Below are positions 1 to 9,088 of a DNA stretch of 64,000 bases, piece by piece; the stretch's first letter is position 1, and each line of letters begins with the position of its first letter. A model generated the notes under the pieces. The model worked only from the letters and a program-made list of their open reading frames with translations. It was not told where the DNA came from and searched no databases. A program made the position numbers and the translations under genes. This DNA comes from Capnocytophaga bilenii (GTDB taxonomy: Bacteria; Bacteroidota; Bacteroidia; Flavobacteriales; Flavobacteriaceae): assembly GCF_017565765.1 (NCBI RefSeq), contig NZ_JAGDYP010000006.1, forward strand, positions 1 to 64,000. Direction: 5' to 3'.

Positions 1-1
1 G

Positions 2-124
2 CAAGGGAAGCATATTTTGCTGATAAGCAATAACATAAAGTTTAAACTTGTAAATATTGCTTTTGCAGTAATCAAGAGAGGAACTCCTTATGTAGACATA
101 TATAAATATGCTACCGTAGCATAA
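2..124 (+). CDS. C-terminal end of a probable IS110-like transposase, cut by window edge
   Basis: An open frame enters from the left edge and ends with TAA at 122-124, giving 40 residues. They include a GKH segment followed by KLVNIAFAVIKRGTPY. This resembles the C-terminal tail of IS110/IS116-type transposases, which typically end in a GKxK...KLL.I.YA.LK..PF pattern. The identification rests on this short tail only. The downstream gene is truncated, which fits an insertion-disturbed locus. Whether the rest of the transposase is intact lies outside the window. Confidence 0.4.
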   Translation, partial: QGKHILLISNNIKFKLVNIAFAVIKRGTPYVDIYKYATVA

Positions 125-175
125 GAGGAAAAAGAGTGTATTAATACTCTTAAATATTTGAATAACAATAAAATA

Positions 176-198
176 ATAGCTTAAATAAATTAAGCTAT
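176..198. repeat. Short perfect inverted repeat
   Basis: A 9-bp arm (ATAGCTTAA, 176-184) is followed by a 5-base loop and its perfect reverse complement (190-198). It lies between the transposase tail and the convergent truncated gene. It could be a weak terminator or part of the insertion element's end. There is no strong T-run. Confidence 0.4.
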
Positions 199-271
199 AG
201 GTGATGTTTTGGGCAAAAATTTGTTCTAAAATACAAAAAAATCAAAAAAAATACCTTTTAAAATTTGGATA

Positions 272-751
272 TTAACATAGAATGTGTGCCATCTGGTCGT
301 AGTAGGGGAACCAAGGGTATAGTGATTGGGTAATAACGGGATGTGCCTTATAACGTTCTAAAAAGCTGTAGGCGTAGGGAATATCTTTGAGGATGAGTTC
401 GGCATAGGCTTCGTGGGTATCGCGCAATTTCTGATCGAAAAAAGTGGCTCCTGAGAAGGCTACCGTATCATAAAAGGCGTTGATAAGGCTGTGGGTATTG
501 GGCTGACTATAGGCAATAGGGTTGCAGAAGCTTTGCCAATCGGCATAACCTATGTAGTTGCAAATGAGGTTTAAGCTTGAAATACTGAGTTGTTTATCTT
601 TATCTATTTTGCCATAGAAGCGGCGTAGGGTTTGTACGGAAAGTTGTATTTTCTCGGCGAGTTGTTCAAAATCATATACAGAGGTTACGGTGCGCCCAAA
701 GGCACGATTAACTTCTGTTTGTAGTTTTGTAATATGCTGTTGGTAATCCAT
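272..751 (-). pseudogene. Truncated N-terminal helix-turn-helix protein
   Basis: This frame encodes 159 residues. The first ~75 resemble the N-terminal module of long Flavobacteriia proteins that start with a helix-turn-helix-like segment (EQLAEKIQLSVQTLRRFYG ... SISSLNLICNYIGYADWQSF). In those proteins the module is followed by several hundred residues, recalled from the family and not computed. Here the protein stops soon after a helical segment containing LERYKAHPVI. A transposase tail lies just beyond the stop, so a deletion or insertion probably removed the C-terminal part. Function is unknown; a regulatory role is only suggested by the HTH-like start. Confidence 0.5.
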
Positions 752-1344
752 TTTGATTTAGGTGTTAGTGGTTAGGTGCGAGCCGTACGGGCAATTTTAC
801 TTGTTAGTGGTTAAATCTTCGTTTATCCTATAGAGTTTGTATATCTAAAAGGGGAGATATGAAAAAATTGGGCAGCAAAAATATAACAAAAAATTTATTT
901 GTACAAATTTGGACAAAACTTTTACACAATTATTGTAAAGGATTGGACTTTTTTATTTTTGTTGTGGGGTCTAATTTTGCGATGTGAAAAGTTAATAATT
1001 TTGAATTGGGGGAATTTTGAATTGTGGGACGGGTAGGACGGGGAGAGAATTGTGAATTGTGAATTTTGAATTGGGCACAAGCTGCAAGCTTGCGCCAGCG
1101 GGGGGAATTTAAGTTTATAAAGGATTACATTTTTTATTTTTGCAGGCAAATATAGATTTGTACTGAATTTTTTAGTTTAAAGTATATAAAAGTAAAATGT
1201 TTATTATACTGAAAATCTGACAGTTATGAGATATGTTATATTTATAACAAAATAAAGTTGCTAAAAATAGTAAATAAAGAGTGTTTTTGTATGATATATA
1301 AAGTGAAAAGCAATAATGATTAAATATTTAAAACATAGCAAAAT
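752..1344. other. Gene-free spacer with repeats
   Basis: This 593-bp AT-rich spacer separates divergent genes. It holds a 12-bp palindrome ATTTGTACAAAT (897-908), an irregular run of GAATTTTGAATT/GAATTGTGAATT units (about 1000-1072) and one copy of the dispersed hairpin repeat (1073-1105). The frame at 922-1149 on the minus strand consists largely of these repeats and is not believable as a gene. I see no clear TAnnTTTG promoter here. Confidence 0.6.
1073..1105 (+). repeat. Dispersed hairpin repeat, copy 1
   Basis: The core forms a stem GGCACAAGCT / AGCTTGCGCC around a GCA loop and is followed by AGCGGGGG. It is preceded by GAATTTTGAATT direct repeats. Further full copies lie at 42105-42135, 44779-44809 and 55813-55844, with a partial copy near 42958-42978. 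All are in the same orientation on the + strand. Confidence 0.8.
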
Positions 1345-2418
1345 ATGAAAACAATTGTACTTATTTCGTGTGTTTCTCAGAAAGAAAATACAGCAATAGA
1401 GGCTGAAAAGATGTATAAAAGTCCTCTATTTAGAAAAAGTTTGGCATATGCTAAAAAATTAGTGCCTGATGATGCTATCTATATACTTTCGGCTAAGCAT
1501 CATCTATTGCCTCTTGATAAAGTGATAGAGCCTTACAATGAAACACTTAATAAAATGCGTAAGGAAGATAGAACTGCTTGGGGAGTAAAGGTTATAGAGC
1601 AATTAAGAGAGGTTGCTAATCTTAAGGAAGATAAATTTATTGTCTTCGCGGGCGAAAAATATATAGAACCTATTAAGGATTGTTTGACAAATATTGAACT
1701 TCCTTTAAAAGGAATGAGGATAGGTCAGCGCCTACAATATTTAACATTTGAAAATGAAAATTTAAATAGTATGCAGAAATCATTAACATTGAGATTACAC
1801 GAGTTATTTAACTCGCTTGAATGTTTTAGTTATCCTTTTGAAGCGGAAAAGGAACAAATTCCAGCTAATGGCATTTATGTAATGTTTGAGGAAGGAGAAA
1901 CTTTTGAAGGTTTAGATCGTATAGTGAGAGTGGGAACTCACAATGGAGACAACAACCTTTTCAAACGCTTAGAAGAACATTATGTAAACGAAAACAAAAA
2001 CCGTAGCATTTTCCTTCAAAGAGTGGGTGATGCTTTACTAAATAAGGAAAATAATCCTTATTTTGAAGTTTGGAATGTAAATGCCACTGCAAAAGAAGCG
2101 CAGGAAAAAGTGGCAGGGAAAGTAGATTCGGTACTTGAAGCACAAATAACTAAGGAAGCTGTAGCTCACATTAGAAAAAAAGTAACTTTTGTAGTTTTTG
2201 CAGTAGAAGAGGAAAAAGATCGTAAAAAATGGGAGAAAAAACTCATTGGAACTCTTTCTAATGCAGCTAAAGCAGGTGAAATAAAAGCATCTGAAGGGTG
2301 GTTAGGTAATTTTTCTACTGAACCAAAGGTTAAGGAAAGTGGTCTTTGGCAAACACAGGGATTGTATAGTGAAAGCCTTACAGAGGAAGAGTTTGCAGTG
2401 CTTCAAAAACTAGTGTAA
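1345..2418 (+). CDS. DUF6884 domain / GIY-YIG-like fusion protein
   Basis: This 357-residue protein seems to join two modules. Residues 1-~135 match the DUF6884 (YaaA-like) pattern: VLISCVSQKE near the start, then MYKSPLFRKSLAYA, then ILSAKHHLLPLDKVIEPYNETL. Residues ~170-345 look like a GIY-YIG nuclease fold: GIYVMFEEGE, then RVGTHNGDNNLFKRLEEHY. DUF6884 proteins are known from nucleotide and DNA modification contexts, and GIY-YIG domains are nucleases. A role in DNA processing or defence is inference. The gene stands alone, with a terminator-like hairpin after it and unknown or accessory genes around it. The ATG at 1345 is used. Confidence 0.6.
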   Translation: MKTIVLISCVSQKENTAIEAEKMYKSPLFRKSLAYAKKLVPDDAIYILSAKHHLLPLDKVIEPYNETLNKMRKEDRTAWGVKVIEQLREVANLKEDKFIVFAGEKYIEPIKDCLTNIELPLKGMRIGQRLQYLTFENENLNSMQKSLTLRLHELFNSLECFSYPFEAEKEQIPANGIYVMFEEGETFEGLDRIVRVGTHNGDNNLFKRLEEHYVNENKNRSIFLQRVGDALLNKENNPYFEVWNVNATAKEAQEKVAGKVDSVLEAQITKEAVAHIRKKVTFVVFAVEEEKDRKKWEKKLIGTLSNAAKAGEIKASEGWLGNFSTEPKVKESGLWQTQGLYSESLTEEEFAVLQKLV

Positions 2419-2442
2419 TACATTTATTACAAAGAACATAAA

Positions 2443-2475
2443 AGGGAGAGGGTAAAAGCACTTTTTCCTCTCCCT
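2443..2475 (+). terminator. Hairpin after the DUF6884/GIY-YIG gene
   Basis: The 9-bp arm AGGGAGAGG (2443-2451) pairs perfectly with CCTCTCCCT (2467-2475) across a 15-base loop that contains TTTTT. It begins 24 bases after the stop codon. A downstream T-run is lacking, so termination efficiency is uncertain. Confidence 0.55.
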
Positions 2476-2663
2476 AATCTTAGCAAACAAACAATTGTAA
2501 AAGTACTATATCTTTTAAAATTAAAAGTAATAGACCTATAAAAAGTATTCTGAGTTTCCATTTTTTTTAAGATATCAAATAGAAGAATGGAATGCTGAAA
2601 CAACTTTATAGTGAGGGTTGAATTGAAATAGTATAATTAGAAAAAAGTTAAAACTAAAGAATA

Positions 2664-3461
2664 ATGGCAGCATTAATTACAAATATAAAAGATGCAAAAA
2701 ATGGATCAATAAAGGAAAGGATTAAGAGTGAATTTCCAGATTTTGATTGTATAAGTGAAGGTTATACCCAAGTTTTTAATGGTATAGAGGAGGGAATGAA
2801 AAAAAGTTTAAGTAACTTTATAATGGATATTTACGAGTTGCTGAAAAAAAGTATAGAGATTGCAGACCAATATAACGAACCTGATATTTTTGAGACCAGT
2901 CCTTATACATTTACTCCTCCCCAAACTCTCATAGAGTACTATGTAGCAAAGTATCTACGTAGCCGGTTAGATAAAGAACGATGGAATCTTCTTTTTAAGA
3001 AACCAATAAATGGGGTTGTTCACGATATTAGGTTAGTTGAAAAAGAACTTCCTCAAACGGGTGAAAATACCCCTAAAAGGAAACAAAAACTTAGAACCAT
3101 TGTTATTGATTTATTTGCAGAACTATGGTTATTCCCACTATTTAATTCTGATTTTATTCAGAATAGAGAAGCAGAATTTCCTGCAATCACTCTTGATGAA
3201 CTTGTGGCAAAAATTAAGGCAAAAATGGAAGCTTCGGGTGTTACTCCTGAAAATTATTTTGTTGCTTTAATCATTTTACCTGCAACTAATGGTGGAGAGG
3301 GGATTGATTTAGATGAGCTCGCTACAAGATTAGGGATTCCAAGAAAGAACCTTTCAATTTCTGAGCCAGACGATATTAGAAAGCTATTTGAAGAACTTAT
3401 TACAATGATCCAGTCATTAAGTATTCTTTTTGAATCAGAAGAAGAAAATATTAAATATTAG
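2664..3461 (+). CDS. Protein of unknown function, 265 aa
   Basis: I do not recognise this family. The protein is soluble and helical, with no signal peptide or membrane segment. Charged C-terminal helices (DDIRKLFEELITMIQSLSILFESEEE) end the sequence. An LDELATRLGIPRKNLSI segment near residue 220 has the look of a short helix-turn-helix, but that is weak. It lies between the DUF6884/GIY-YIG gene and the BspA-like lipoprotein, and its stop is 5 bases before the lipoprotein's ATG. The two may therefore be co-transcribed. Confidence 0.6.
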   Translation: MAALITNIKDAKNGSIKERIKSEFPDFDCISEGYTQVFNGIEEGMKKSLSNFIMDIYELLKKSIEIADQYNEPDIFETSPYTFTPPQTLIEYYVAKYLRSRLDKERWNLLFKKPINGVVHDIRLVEKELPQTGENTPKRKQKLRTIVIDLFAELWLFPLFNSDFIQNREAEFPAITLDELVAKIKAKMEASGVTPENYFVALIILPATNGGEGIDLDELATRLGIPRKNLSISEPDDIRKLFEELITMIQSLSILFESEEENIKY

Positions 3462-3465
3462 AAAA

Positions 3466-4710
3466 ATGAAGAATTTTATTTATATCGTGATGGCGATAGC
3501 AGCTCCTATGGCATTGGTGAACTGCACTAAAGAAAAAACAATTGTAGAAGTACAAAAAGGGAATACTATTCTTTCGGGTACTGAAACTCCTACCGCTACT
3601 TTGGGTAATGTAGGTGATTATTATTTGAGACTTCCTGTCTATGATTTTTATGGGCCTAAGACCGCTGAGGGCTGGGGCACTCCTGTAAGCCTAAAAGGTG
3701 CGCCCGGTAATAATGGTGCTGCTGGTGAGGCAGGCACTAAAATACATTCTGGCAATGGTGCTCCTGCCGCTGACAAAGGTAAAGAAGGTGACTGGTATAT
3801 AGATACCGTCAACAAACGCCTTTACGGGCCTAAAACCGCTACTGGATGGCCTACTACTTATATTGGTTTAGGGGGTAATAAGGAAGAGGAAGAACCTGAC
3901 CAACCTATCACCGCTGCTGACTATGAACTAAGCCCTGACGGTAAAACATTGGTGAAGTGGAAAAATAATAAGACTAAAAACCTTGATATGCAGGCTGACC
4001 CAGTGCTGAAAAATGTAACCGCTATTGGTAACTATGCTTTTGAGGATAAGAAAAGTTTGATAACTGTTGTTTTGCCTGAAAACCTACTTACTATTGGCGA
4101 TAGAGCTTTTGCTACCGATTTCTTCACAGCAGAGTCTATACTGAATGAAATAATAATTCCAATCCCTAATAAAGTAACTCATATAGGGAAAGAAGCCTTT
4201 ATGAATAGAGGGATAAGTTCTCTTATATTACCTAATAGTGTAGTGAGTATAGGCGAAGGAGCTTTTGCATTTAATGCTTTGAAATCCGTAGTTATTTCTA
4301 ATAGTATTACTATTATTCCTAAGAATGCTTTTCAAGCAAACGCATTTACTACGATTACCATACCTAATTCGGTGGTTACTATAGAAGATGAAGCTTTTCT
4401 TGTTGGTGAATTAACTTCAGTTAACATTCCTAATAGTGTACAGGTAATTGGAAAAAGTGCTTTCGATCACAATAAATTAGCTACTCTTACTATCCCTGCT
4501 ACTATTAAAGAAGTAAAAGAACGGGCTTTTCAGGATAATCGTCTCACTACCATTACTTTTGAAGGGACTACACCTCCGATAAAAAGTGATAAGAATAGTA
4601 AAACTATTTTTGAGGAAAATAGGATTCAGCATATCTATGTGCCTGCAAGTAGTGTAGCGGCTTATAAAGCATTGCTTCCTACTTATCAAAGTTATATAAC
4701 TGCTAAATAA
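3466..4710 (+). CDS. BspA-like leucine-rich repeat surface lipoprotein
   Basis: The ATG at 3466 gives a lipoprotein signal (MKNFIYIVMAIAAPMALVNC) with a lipobox Cys at residue 20. An in-frame TTG upstream at 3430 would bury the signal and is rejected. Next come two similar segments ending in YGPKTAEGWG and YGPKTATGWP, separated by a short collagen-like Gly-rich stretch. The C-terminal half (residues ~170-395) carries about seven BspA-type LRR_5 repeats with the pattern ...AIGNYAF....L..V.LP. Such proteins are usually cell-surface adhesins or binding proteins. A strong terminator follows. Confidence 0.8.
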   Translation: MKNFIYIVMAIAAPMALVNCTKEKTIVEVQKGNTILSGTETPTATLGNVGDYYLRLPVYDFYGPKTAEGWGTPVSLKGAPGNNGAAGEAGTKIHSGNGAPAADKGKEGDWYIDTVNKRLYGPKTATGWPTTYIGLGGNKEEEEPDQPITAADYELSPDGKTLVKWKNNKTKNLDMQADPVLKNVTAIGNYAFEDKKSLITVVLPENLLTIGDRAFATDFFTAESILNEIIIPIPNKVTHIGKEAFMNRGISSLILPNSVVSIGEGAFAFNALKSVVISNSITIIPKNAFQANAFTTITIPNSVVTIEDEAFLVGELTSVNIPNSVQVIGKSAFDHNKLATLTIPATIKEVKERAFQDNRLTTITFEGTTPPIKSDKNSKTIFEENRIQHIYVPASSVAAYKALLPTYQSYITAK

Positions 4711-4724
4711 CCTATAATAACCTT

Positions 4725-4768
4725 ATACAAAAGCACCGCTTGCCTTTATGCTTGCGGTGCTTTTGTAT
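4725..4768. terminator. Bidirectional terminator between convergent genes
   Basis: A perfect 15-bp stem (ATACAAAAGCACCGC at 4725-4739 and its complement at 4754-4768) has a 14-base loop. A-runs and T-runs sit on the two sides, so it can terminate both the BspA-like gene and gapN. Confidence 0.9.
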
Positions 4769-4804
4769 GTTATAAAGGGGGAAGGTTGTTTTTTGTTATT
4801 GGGA

Positions 4805-6382
4805 TTACAATATATAGTCGGTATTGATGAAATTGGAGGTGTTGGTATTTAGTAGGTTATCGACTATTTGCCTATTGTAATCGTTGTTTTGGAAGGATAC
4901 GAATGTGCGTATAGAAAACGAGCGTAGGGCATCGTGTACGCTAAGTGTTCCTACAGCAGAGTCTTTTCGCCCAGTGAAAGGGAACACATCAGGCCCTCGT
5001 TGGCATAAGCTGTTGAGATTGACACGGCATACCAAATTGACAAGGGTATCAATAAGAGGTGCTAAGGTGTTAGGGTCTTCGCCAAAGAGGCTTATTTGTT
5101 GCCCGTATTTGGAGTCGGCAATTTCGTTGATAATCTCACTGCTATGGGTGAAAGATTTGATAGGCACGAGTGGCCCGAATTGTTCTTCGGAATAGACTCT
5201 CATTTCTTTGGTTACAGGGTACAACACTGCTGGGAAGATGAAATTCTCGGTGCGTTGTCCTCCTTTTTTATTTTGTATGGTAGCACCTTTGGCAAGGGCA
5301 TCGTCTATGAGCTCTTGTATGTAGGCTGGTTTTTCTACTTCGGGTAGTGGTGTGAGCATTACGTTGTCTTCCCAAGGGTTTCCGAATTTAAGTTCATCTA
5401 CTTTTTCAGCGAAACGTTTGATAAATTCATCTTTAATATCTTGGTGTACGTATAGGATTTTGAGTGCTGTACATCGCTGACCGTTGAATGATAGCGCTCC
5501 TTTGATGCATTCGCTTACGGCAAAGTCGAGGTTGGCATCGGGGAGGACAACCCCTGGGTTTTTGGCTTCTAATCCGAATACTAAACGGAGTCGGTTTTTG
5601 TTGGGGTGTTCGTCTTGTAGGGCGATAGCTGTTTTGCTATTTCCGATAAGGGCGAGCACATCGATTCGTCCGGTTTGCATAATAGGGGGAGCTACTGTAC
5701 GTCCTCTTCCGTATAGAATATTGATAACACCTTGCGGGAAGGCTTCTTGGAAGGCTTCTAATATAGGAGAGAAAAGTAGTACGCCGTGTTTGGCAGGTTT
5801 GAAAATGACGGTGTTGCCCATTACGAGGGCAGGAATGATGAGTGCAAAGGTTTCGTTGAGTGGGTAGTTGTAGGGTCCGAGGCATAGGACAACGCCTAAT
5901 GGACCACGGCGAATGAGGGCATATACGCCATCGCGTTGTTGGAACTTAGAAGATTCGTTGTCTAATTTTTTATAGGCTTCGATGGTGTCGTAGATGTATT
6001 CGGTGGTACGGTCGAACTCTTTACGAGAGTCGGCGAGGCTTTTACCGATTTCCCACATCATTAGTTTTACCACTTCATCGCGTTTTTTTTCCATCAGTTT
6101 GACAAACTTGAGGAGTGCAGCGATGCGGTCTTTGACTTTCATTGTAGGCCATAGTCCTTTACCTTTGTTGTAGGCATCGCAGGCTGATTGTAGGGCTTCG
6201 AGTGCTTGTTCCTTGCCGAGATTGGGTACACTCCCCAACAATGTGGGTGCATACTGCTCGGTAGAGGAAATTGTGGAGTATATATTGGTAAAATCGCCGT
6301 TCCAAGTGCGTAATTTGCCATTGATGAGGTAGGTTTGTTGTTGGAATGGTTTCACATAGTGTTCTTCTGGTATTTTATTCAT
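4805..6382 (-). CDS. gapN: NADP-dependent glyceraldehyde-3-phosphate dehydrogenase (non-phosphorylating)
   Basis: This 525-residue protein belongs to the aldehyde dehydrogenase superfamily. It shows the oxyanion Asn in GPYNYPLN (N172), the NAD(P)-site FKPAKHG, the general base Glu in FGLEAKNP (E272) and the catalytic Cys in [10 protein letters not shown] (C304). The QRCTA context is typical of GapN, which oxidises glyceraldehyde-3-phosphate directly to 3-phosphoglycerate and makes NADPH without ATP. Acting beside normal glycolysis it would be a cytosolic NADPH source. It is monocistronic, and a stem-loop terminator follows. Another aldehyde substrate cannot be excluded from sequence alone. 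Confidence 0.85.
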   Translation of the reverse strand: MNKIPEEHYVKPFQQQTYLINGKLRTWNGDFTNIYSTISSTEQYAPTLLGSVPNLGKEQALEALQSACDAYNKGKGLWPTMKVKDRIAALLKFVKLMEKKRDEVVKLMMWEIGKSLADSRKEFDRTTEYIYDTIEAYKKLDNESSKFQQRDGVYALIRRGPLGVVLCLGPYNYPLNETFALIIPALVMGNTVIFKPAKHGVLLFSPILEAFQEAFPQGVINILYGRGRTVAPPIMQTGRIDVLALIGNSKTAIALQDEHPNKNRLRLVFGLEAKNPGVVLPDANLDFAVSECIKGALSFNGQRCTALKILYVHQDIKDEFIKRFAEKVDELKFGNPWEDNVMLTPLPEVEKPAYIQELIDDALAKGATIQNKKGGQRTENFIFPAVLYPVTKEMRVYSEEQFGPLVPIKSFTHSSEIINEIADSKYGQQISLFGEDPNTLAPLIDTLVNLVCRVNLNSLCQRGPDVFPFTGRKDSAVGTLSVHDALRSFSIRTFVSFQNNDYNRQIVDNLLNTNTSNFINTDYIL

Positions 6383-6448
6383 AAATTTTTTATATATTTA
6401 TTTTTTTCTGATTTATCTGAAGGAGTTACTTCTTAATGTTTGCTTATT

Positions 6449-6625
6449 TTACACTCTTCCTTTGAGGGCGTTGAAAACCCACGCTATAGCAAGAAAGCCC
6501 ACGCCTACTGTGCCAAAGCCCCAGCCTGCGACTTCGTTGTACTTGAAAGCGGCGAGAGCAAATAGTACAAGGGCTATCACTACCATTGCCAGAGCTGCCC
6601 AGCCTAATACTGTATTCTTATTCAT
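6449..6625 (-). CDS. Small two-helix membrane protein
   Basis: The ATG at 6625 gives MNKNTVLGWAALAMVVIALV, and an adjacent ATG lies at 6628. The 58-residue product has two hydrophobic helices joined by KYNEVAGWGFGT and ends in FNALKGRV. A longer frame reaching 6679 would start inside the promoter and is rejected. Similar short proteins are conserved in Flavobacteriaceae, and I believe they are annotated as the CAL67264 family of unknown function. A TACCTTTG promoter element lies 26 bases upstream. Confidence 0.75.
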   Translation of the reverse strand: MNKNTVLGWAALAMVVIALVLFALAAFKYNEVAGWGFGTVGVGFLAIAWVFNALKGRV

Positions 6626-6650
6626 CATAATAATTTGCTTATAATGAGTG

Positions 6651-6658
6651 CAAAGGTA
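6651..6658 (-). promoter_or_regulatory. -7 promoter element TACCTTTG for the small membrane protein
   Basis: Read on the minus strand this is TACCTTTG, a match to the Bacteroidota -7 consensus TAnnTTTG. It lies about 25 bases upstream of the proposed ATG. Confidence 0.65.
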
Positions 6659-6725
6659 GGATTTTTTTTTAAATAACAAATGACTAATGACAAATTGGAG
6701 TGGGGTGGGTAATTATTTATTTTTG

Positions 6726-6733
6726 TATATTTG
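6726..6733 (+). promoter_or_regulatory. -7 promoter element TATATTTG for the ABC transporter
   Basis: The octamer TATATTTG matches TAnnTTTG and ends 18 bases before the ATG at 6752. It overlaps the in-frame TTG at 6731, which argues for the downstream ATG as the true start. Confidence 0.6.
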
Positions 6734-6751
6734 CAGCCTAAAACATTGCTT

Positions 6752-8509
6752 ATGACTCAGAAACAATCGGCGAAGGGAACCTTTCAGCAGCTTTGGCACT
6801 TTGTAAAACCTTATAAATGGGTGTTTTTGGCGGTGGCTTCATTTGTTATTTTATCATCTTTATTTTCGACCGCTCAGCCTTATTTGATAAAGGTTGCCAT
6901 AGATAATTATATCACACCTAAGAACTATGAGGGTTTGGTACGGATTATTTATTGGCTGGTGGCTTTGCTATGCGCTGAGGTGCTGATGCAGTTTTTGTTT
7001 TCATACTACTCGAATTGGCTTGGACAAACAGTGGTACGAGACATCAGAGCTGGGCTTTTTAACCACTTGCTACGCTTTAAGATGCGCTATTTTGACCGCT
7101 CATCGGTGGGGGTGCTTGTAACACGGGCGGTGAATGATATGGAACGGATTGGGGAGATTTTCAGTTCGGGTTTGTTTGAAATGGTGAGCGACTTGCTGAA
7201 AATGTTGGTAATAGCAGTGGTGATGCTTGTGATAGACTGGCGATTGGCACTTATCAGCTTTGCAGTGCTTCCGCTGATATTGCTGGCGACACGGTGGTTT
7301 CAGCGTTCGATGAAAGCAGCTTTTGTGGAGGTGCGCCACGAGGTGGCTAACTTGAACTCGTTTGTACAAGAGCGTATATCGGGGATGAAGGTGTTGCAGC
7401 TATTTGCTGAAGAACAGCACGAACAGGAGCGTTTTCGGCAAATAAACGAAAAACACAAACGTGCGTGGCTGAAAACGATATGGTATAACTCTATTTTCTT
7501 TCCGATTAGTGACTTAGCGGTCTCGGTAACTATTGCGCTGATTGTGTGGTTTGGGGGTATGCAGCTGGTGAATAATTCGCTGTATGACCTTGGTAATATT
7601 TTCTTATACATACAATTTTCGCAGCAATTGTTTCGCCCTATTAGGCATATAGCAGATAAATTTAACACTTTACAAATGGGGATTATCGCTTCGAACCGTG
7701 TGTTTGCCATACTGGAAAGCAAAGAGGATATGGAAAAGGGTGGCACCAAAGAATTGTTGCCCTTGAAAGATTGTATAAGGTTTGAAAATGTGAGGTTTGC
7801 ATATATTGACAATGAGGAGATATTGCACGGGGTTAGCTTTACGGTGAAACGCGGTGAAACAGTGGCTATAGTGGGGGCTACGGGTGCTGGAAAAACAACG
7901 ATAGTGAATTTGCTGAATCGCTTTTACGACCTTACAGGGGGGACTATCTATATTGATGGGGTGGACATCAAGGAGTTTACTTTGGATTCGCTACGCCATC
8001 ATATTGCGACTGTACTACAAGATGTATTTTTGTTTGCAGACAGTATTTTGAACAATATTACGCTGAAAAATCCTGCTATCAGCGAGGAGGCGGTAGTGGA
8101 AGCTGCTAAACGTATTGGGGTACACGACTTCTTGTGTAGCCTCCCTAATGGATACCACTACAACGTGAAGGAACGGGGTGCGATGCTTTCGGCAGGACAA
8201 CGACAGCTGATTGCTTTTTTGAGGGCGTATGTGCATAGCCCTGAAATATTGATACTTGATGAGGCTACTTCATCGGTAGATTCGCACTCGGAACAACTTA
8301 TACAGGAGGCTACGGAGAAAATCACTCAGGGAAGGACTTCTATTATCATTGCTCACCGCCTTACAACAATAAAAAAAGCTGACAAAATAATTGTACTTGA
8401 CAAGGGTGAAATTGTGGAGGTGGGCACTCACGATGAGTTGCTGCAGCTGCCTAATGGTTACTACAAGAACTTATATGAGGTGCAGTTTAATGGGGAATTG
8501 GCAAATTAG
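6752..8509 (+). CDS. ABC transporter, fused membrane and ATPase domains (MsbA/multidrug type)
   Basis: This 585-residue half-transporter starts at the ATG encoding MTQKQSAKG. Residues ~1-320 form the six-helix exporter domain. The ATPase domain carries Walker A (GATGAGKTT), the Q-loop (VLQDVFLF), Walker B (ILILDEATSSVD) and the H-loop (IIAHR). The signature is LSAGQRQ instead of the usual LSGGQ/LSVGQ. It would work as a homodimer or with a partner and export a lipid or drug; the substrate is unknown. No partner half-transporter lies next to it. Confidence 0.85.
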   Translation: MTQKQSAKGTFQQLWHFVKPYKWVFLAVASFVILSSLFSTAQPYLIKVAIDNYITPKNYEGLVRIIYWLVALLCAEVLMQFLFSYYSNWLGQTVVRDIRAGLFNHLLRFKMRYFDRSSVGVLVTRAVNDMERIGEIFSSGLFEMVSDLLKMLVIAVVMLVIDWRLALISFAVLPLILLATRWFQRSMKAAFVEVRHEVANLNSFVQERISGMKVLQLFAEEQHEQERFRQINEKHKRAWLKTIWYNSIFFPISDLAVSVTIALIVWFGGMQLVNNSLYDLGNIFLYIQFSQQLFRPIRHIADKFNTLQMGIIASNRVFAILESKEDMEKGGTKELLPLKDCIRFENVRFAYIDNEEILHGVSFTVKRGETVAIVGATGAGKTTIVNLLNRFYDLTGGTIYIDGVDIKEFTLDSLRHHIATVLQDVFLFADSILNNITLKNPAISEEAVVEAAKRIGVHDFLCSLPNGYHYNVKERGAMLSAGQRQLIAFLRAYVHSPEILILDEATSSVDSHSEQLIQEATEKITQGRTSIIIAHRLTTIKKADKIIVLDKGEIVEVGTHDELLQLPNGYYKNLYEVQFNGELAN

Positions 8510-8550
8510 GGAATTAGAAAATTAGAAAATGGGTGTGTTTTAAAATATAA

Positions 8551-9057
8551 ATGGATATGGAGGAGATTGAAAGGAAATTTAGGGTGTGTGGTGATGTTTT
8601 TAAAACATTGGCTACTAAAAAGATGCGTATTACTCAGGGGTATTTGTGCTCGGCTCCTGAACGTACTGTGCGGGTACGACTGAAAGGTGATGTAGGTTTT
8701 ATAACCATTAAGGGGGCTAGTAGCTGCGATGGGACGACTCGCTTTGAATGGGAAAAACCTATAGAGGCTGAAGAGGCTGTGCAACTATTGGCACTATGTG
8801 AAGAGGGGGTAATAGACAAAACTCGGTATGTGGTGCCTAATGGAAATACTTGTATAGAGGTGGATGTGTTTCACAAAGATAACGAGGGGCTTGTAGTTGC
8901 TGAAATAGAATTGGCTACTAAAGACACTGCTTTTGAACGCCCTGAATGGCTGGGAGAAGAGGTTACTGGCGATGCTCGCTACTACAATGCGATGCTTAGT
9001 AAAAATCCTTATAAAAATTGGGGTGGTTTGGAAAAAAGTAGTACTTTTGTGGTTTGA
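8551..9057 (+). CDS. CYTH-domain protein (triphosphate tunnel metalloenzyme)
   Basis: The 168-residue protein opens with the CYTH metal-binding signature EIERKF (E5, E7, K9). It continues with Arg/Lys-rich strands (RTVRVRLKGD, FITIKG, FEWEKPI) and acidic EVDVF and AEIEL strands, as in the tunnel fold. Bacterial members hydrolyse inorganic triphosphate or act on other triphosphates, so an inorganic tripolyphosphatase is plausible. It probably shares no promoter with the ABC gene, because a short AATTAGAAAATTAG-type repeat lies between them. It sits just upstream of the GNAT cassettes. Confidence 0.8.
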   Translation: MDMEEIERKFRVCGDVFKTLATKKMRITQGYLCSAPERTVRVRLKGDVGFITIKGASSCDGTTRFEWEKPIEAEEAVQLLALCEEGVIDKTRYVVPNGNTCIEVDVFHKDNEGLVVAEIELATKDTAFERPEWLGEEVTGDARYYNAMLSKNPYKNWGGLEKSSTFVV

Positions 9058-9088
9058 AAAGAGATTAACGAATTAATTATTTGATATT

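Noticed and set aside
922-1149. Minus-strand frame of 75 codons
   Set aside because: It is built from the GAATTTTGAATT units and the dispersed hairpin repeat, with no homology-like core and no promoter.
6731-6751. Upstream TTG starts for several genes (6731, 17838, 55495)
   Set aside because: These codons lie in or upstream of TAnnTTTG promoter elements, so downstream starts (6752, 17865, 55522) are preferred.
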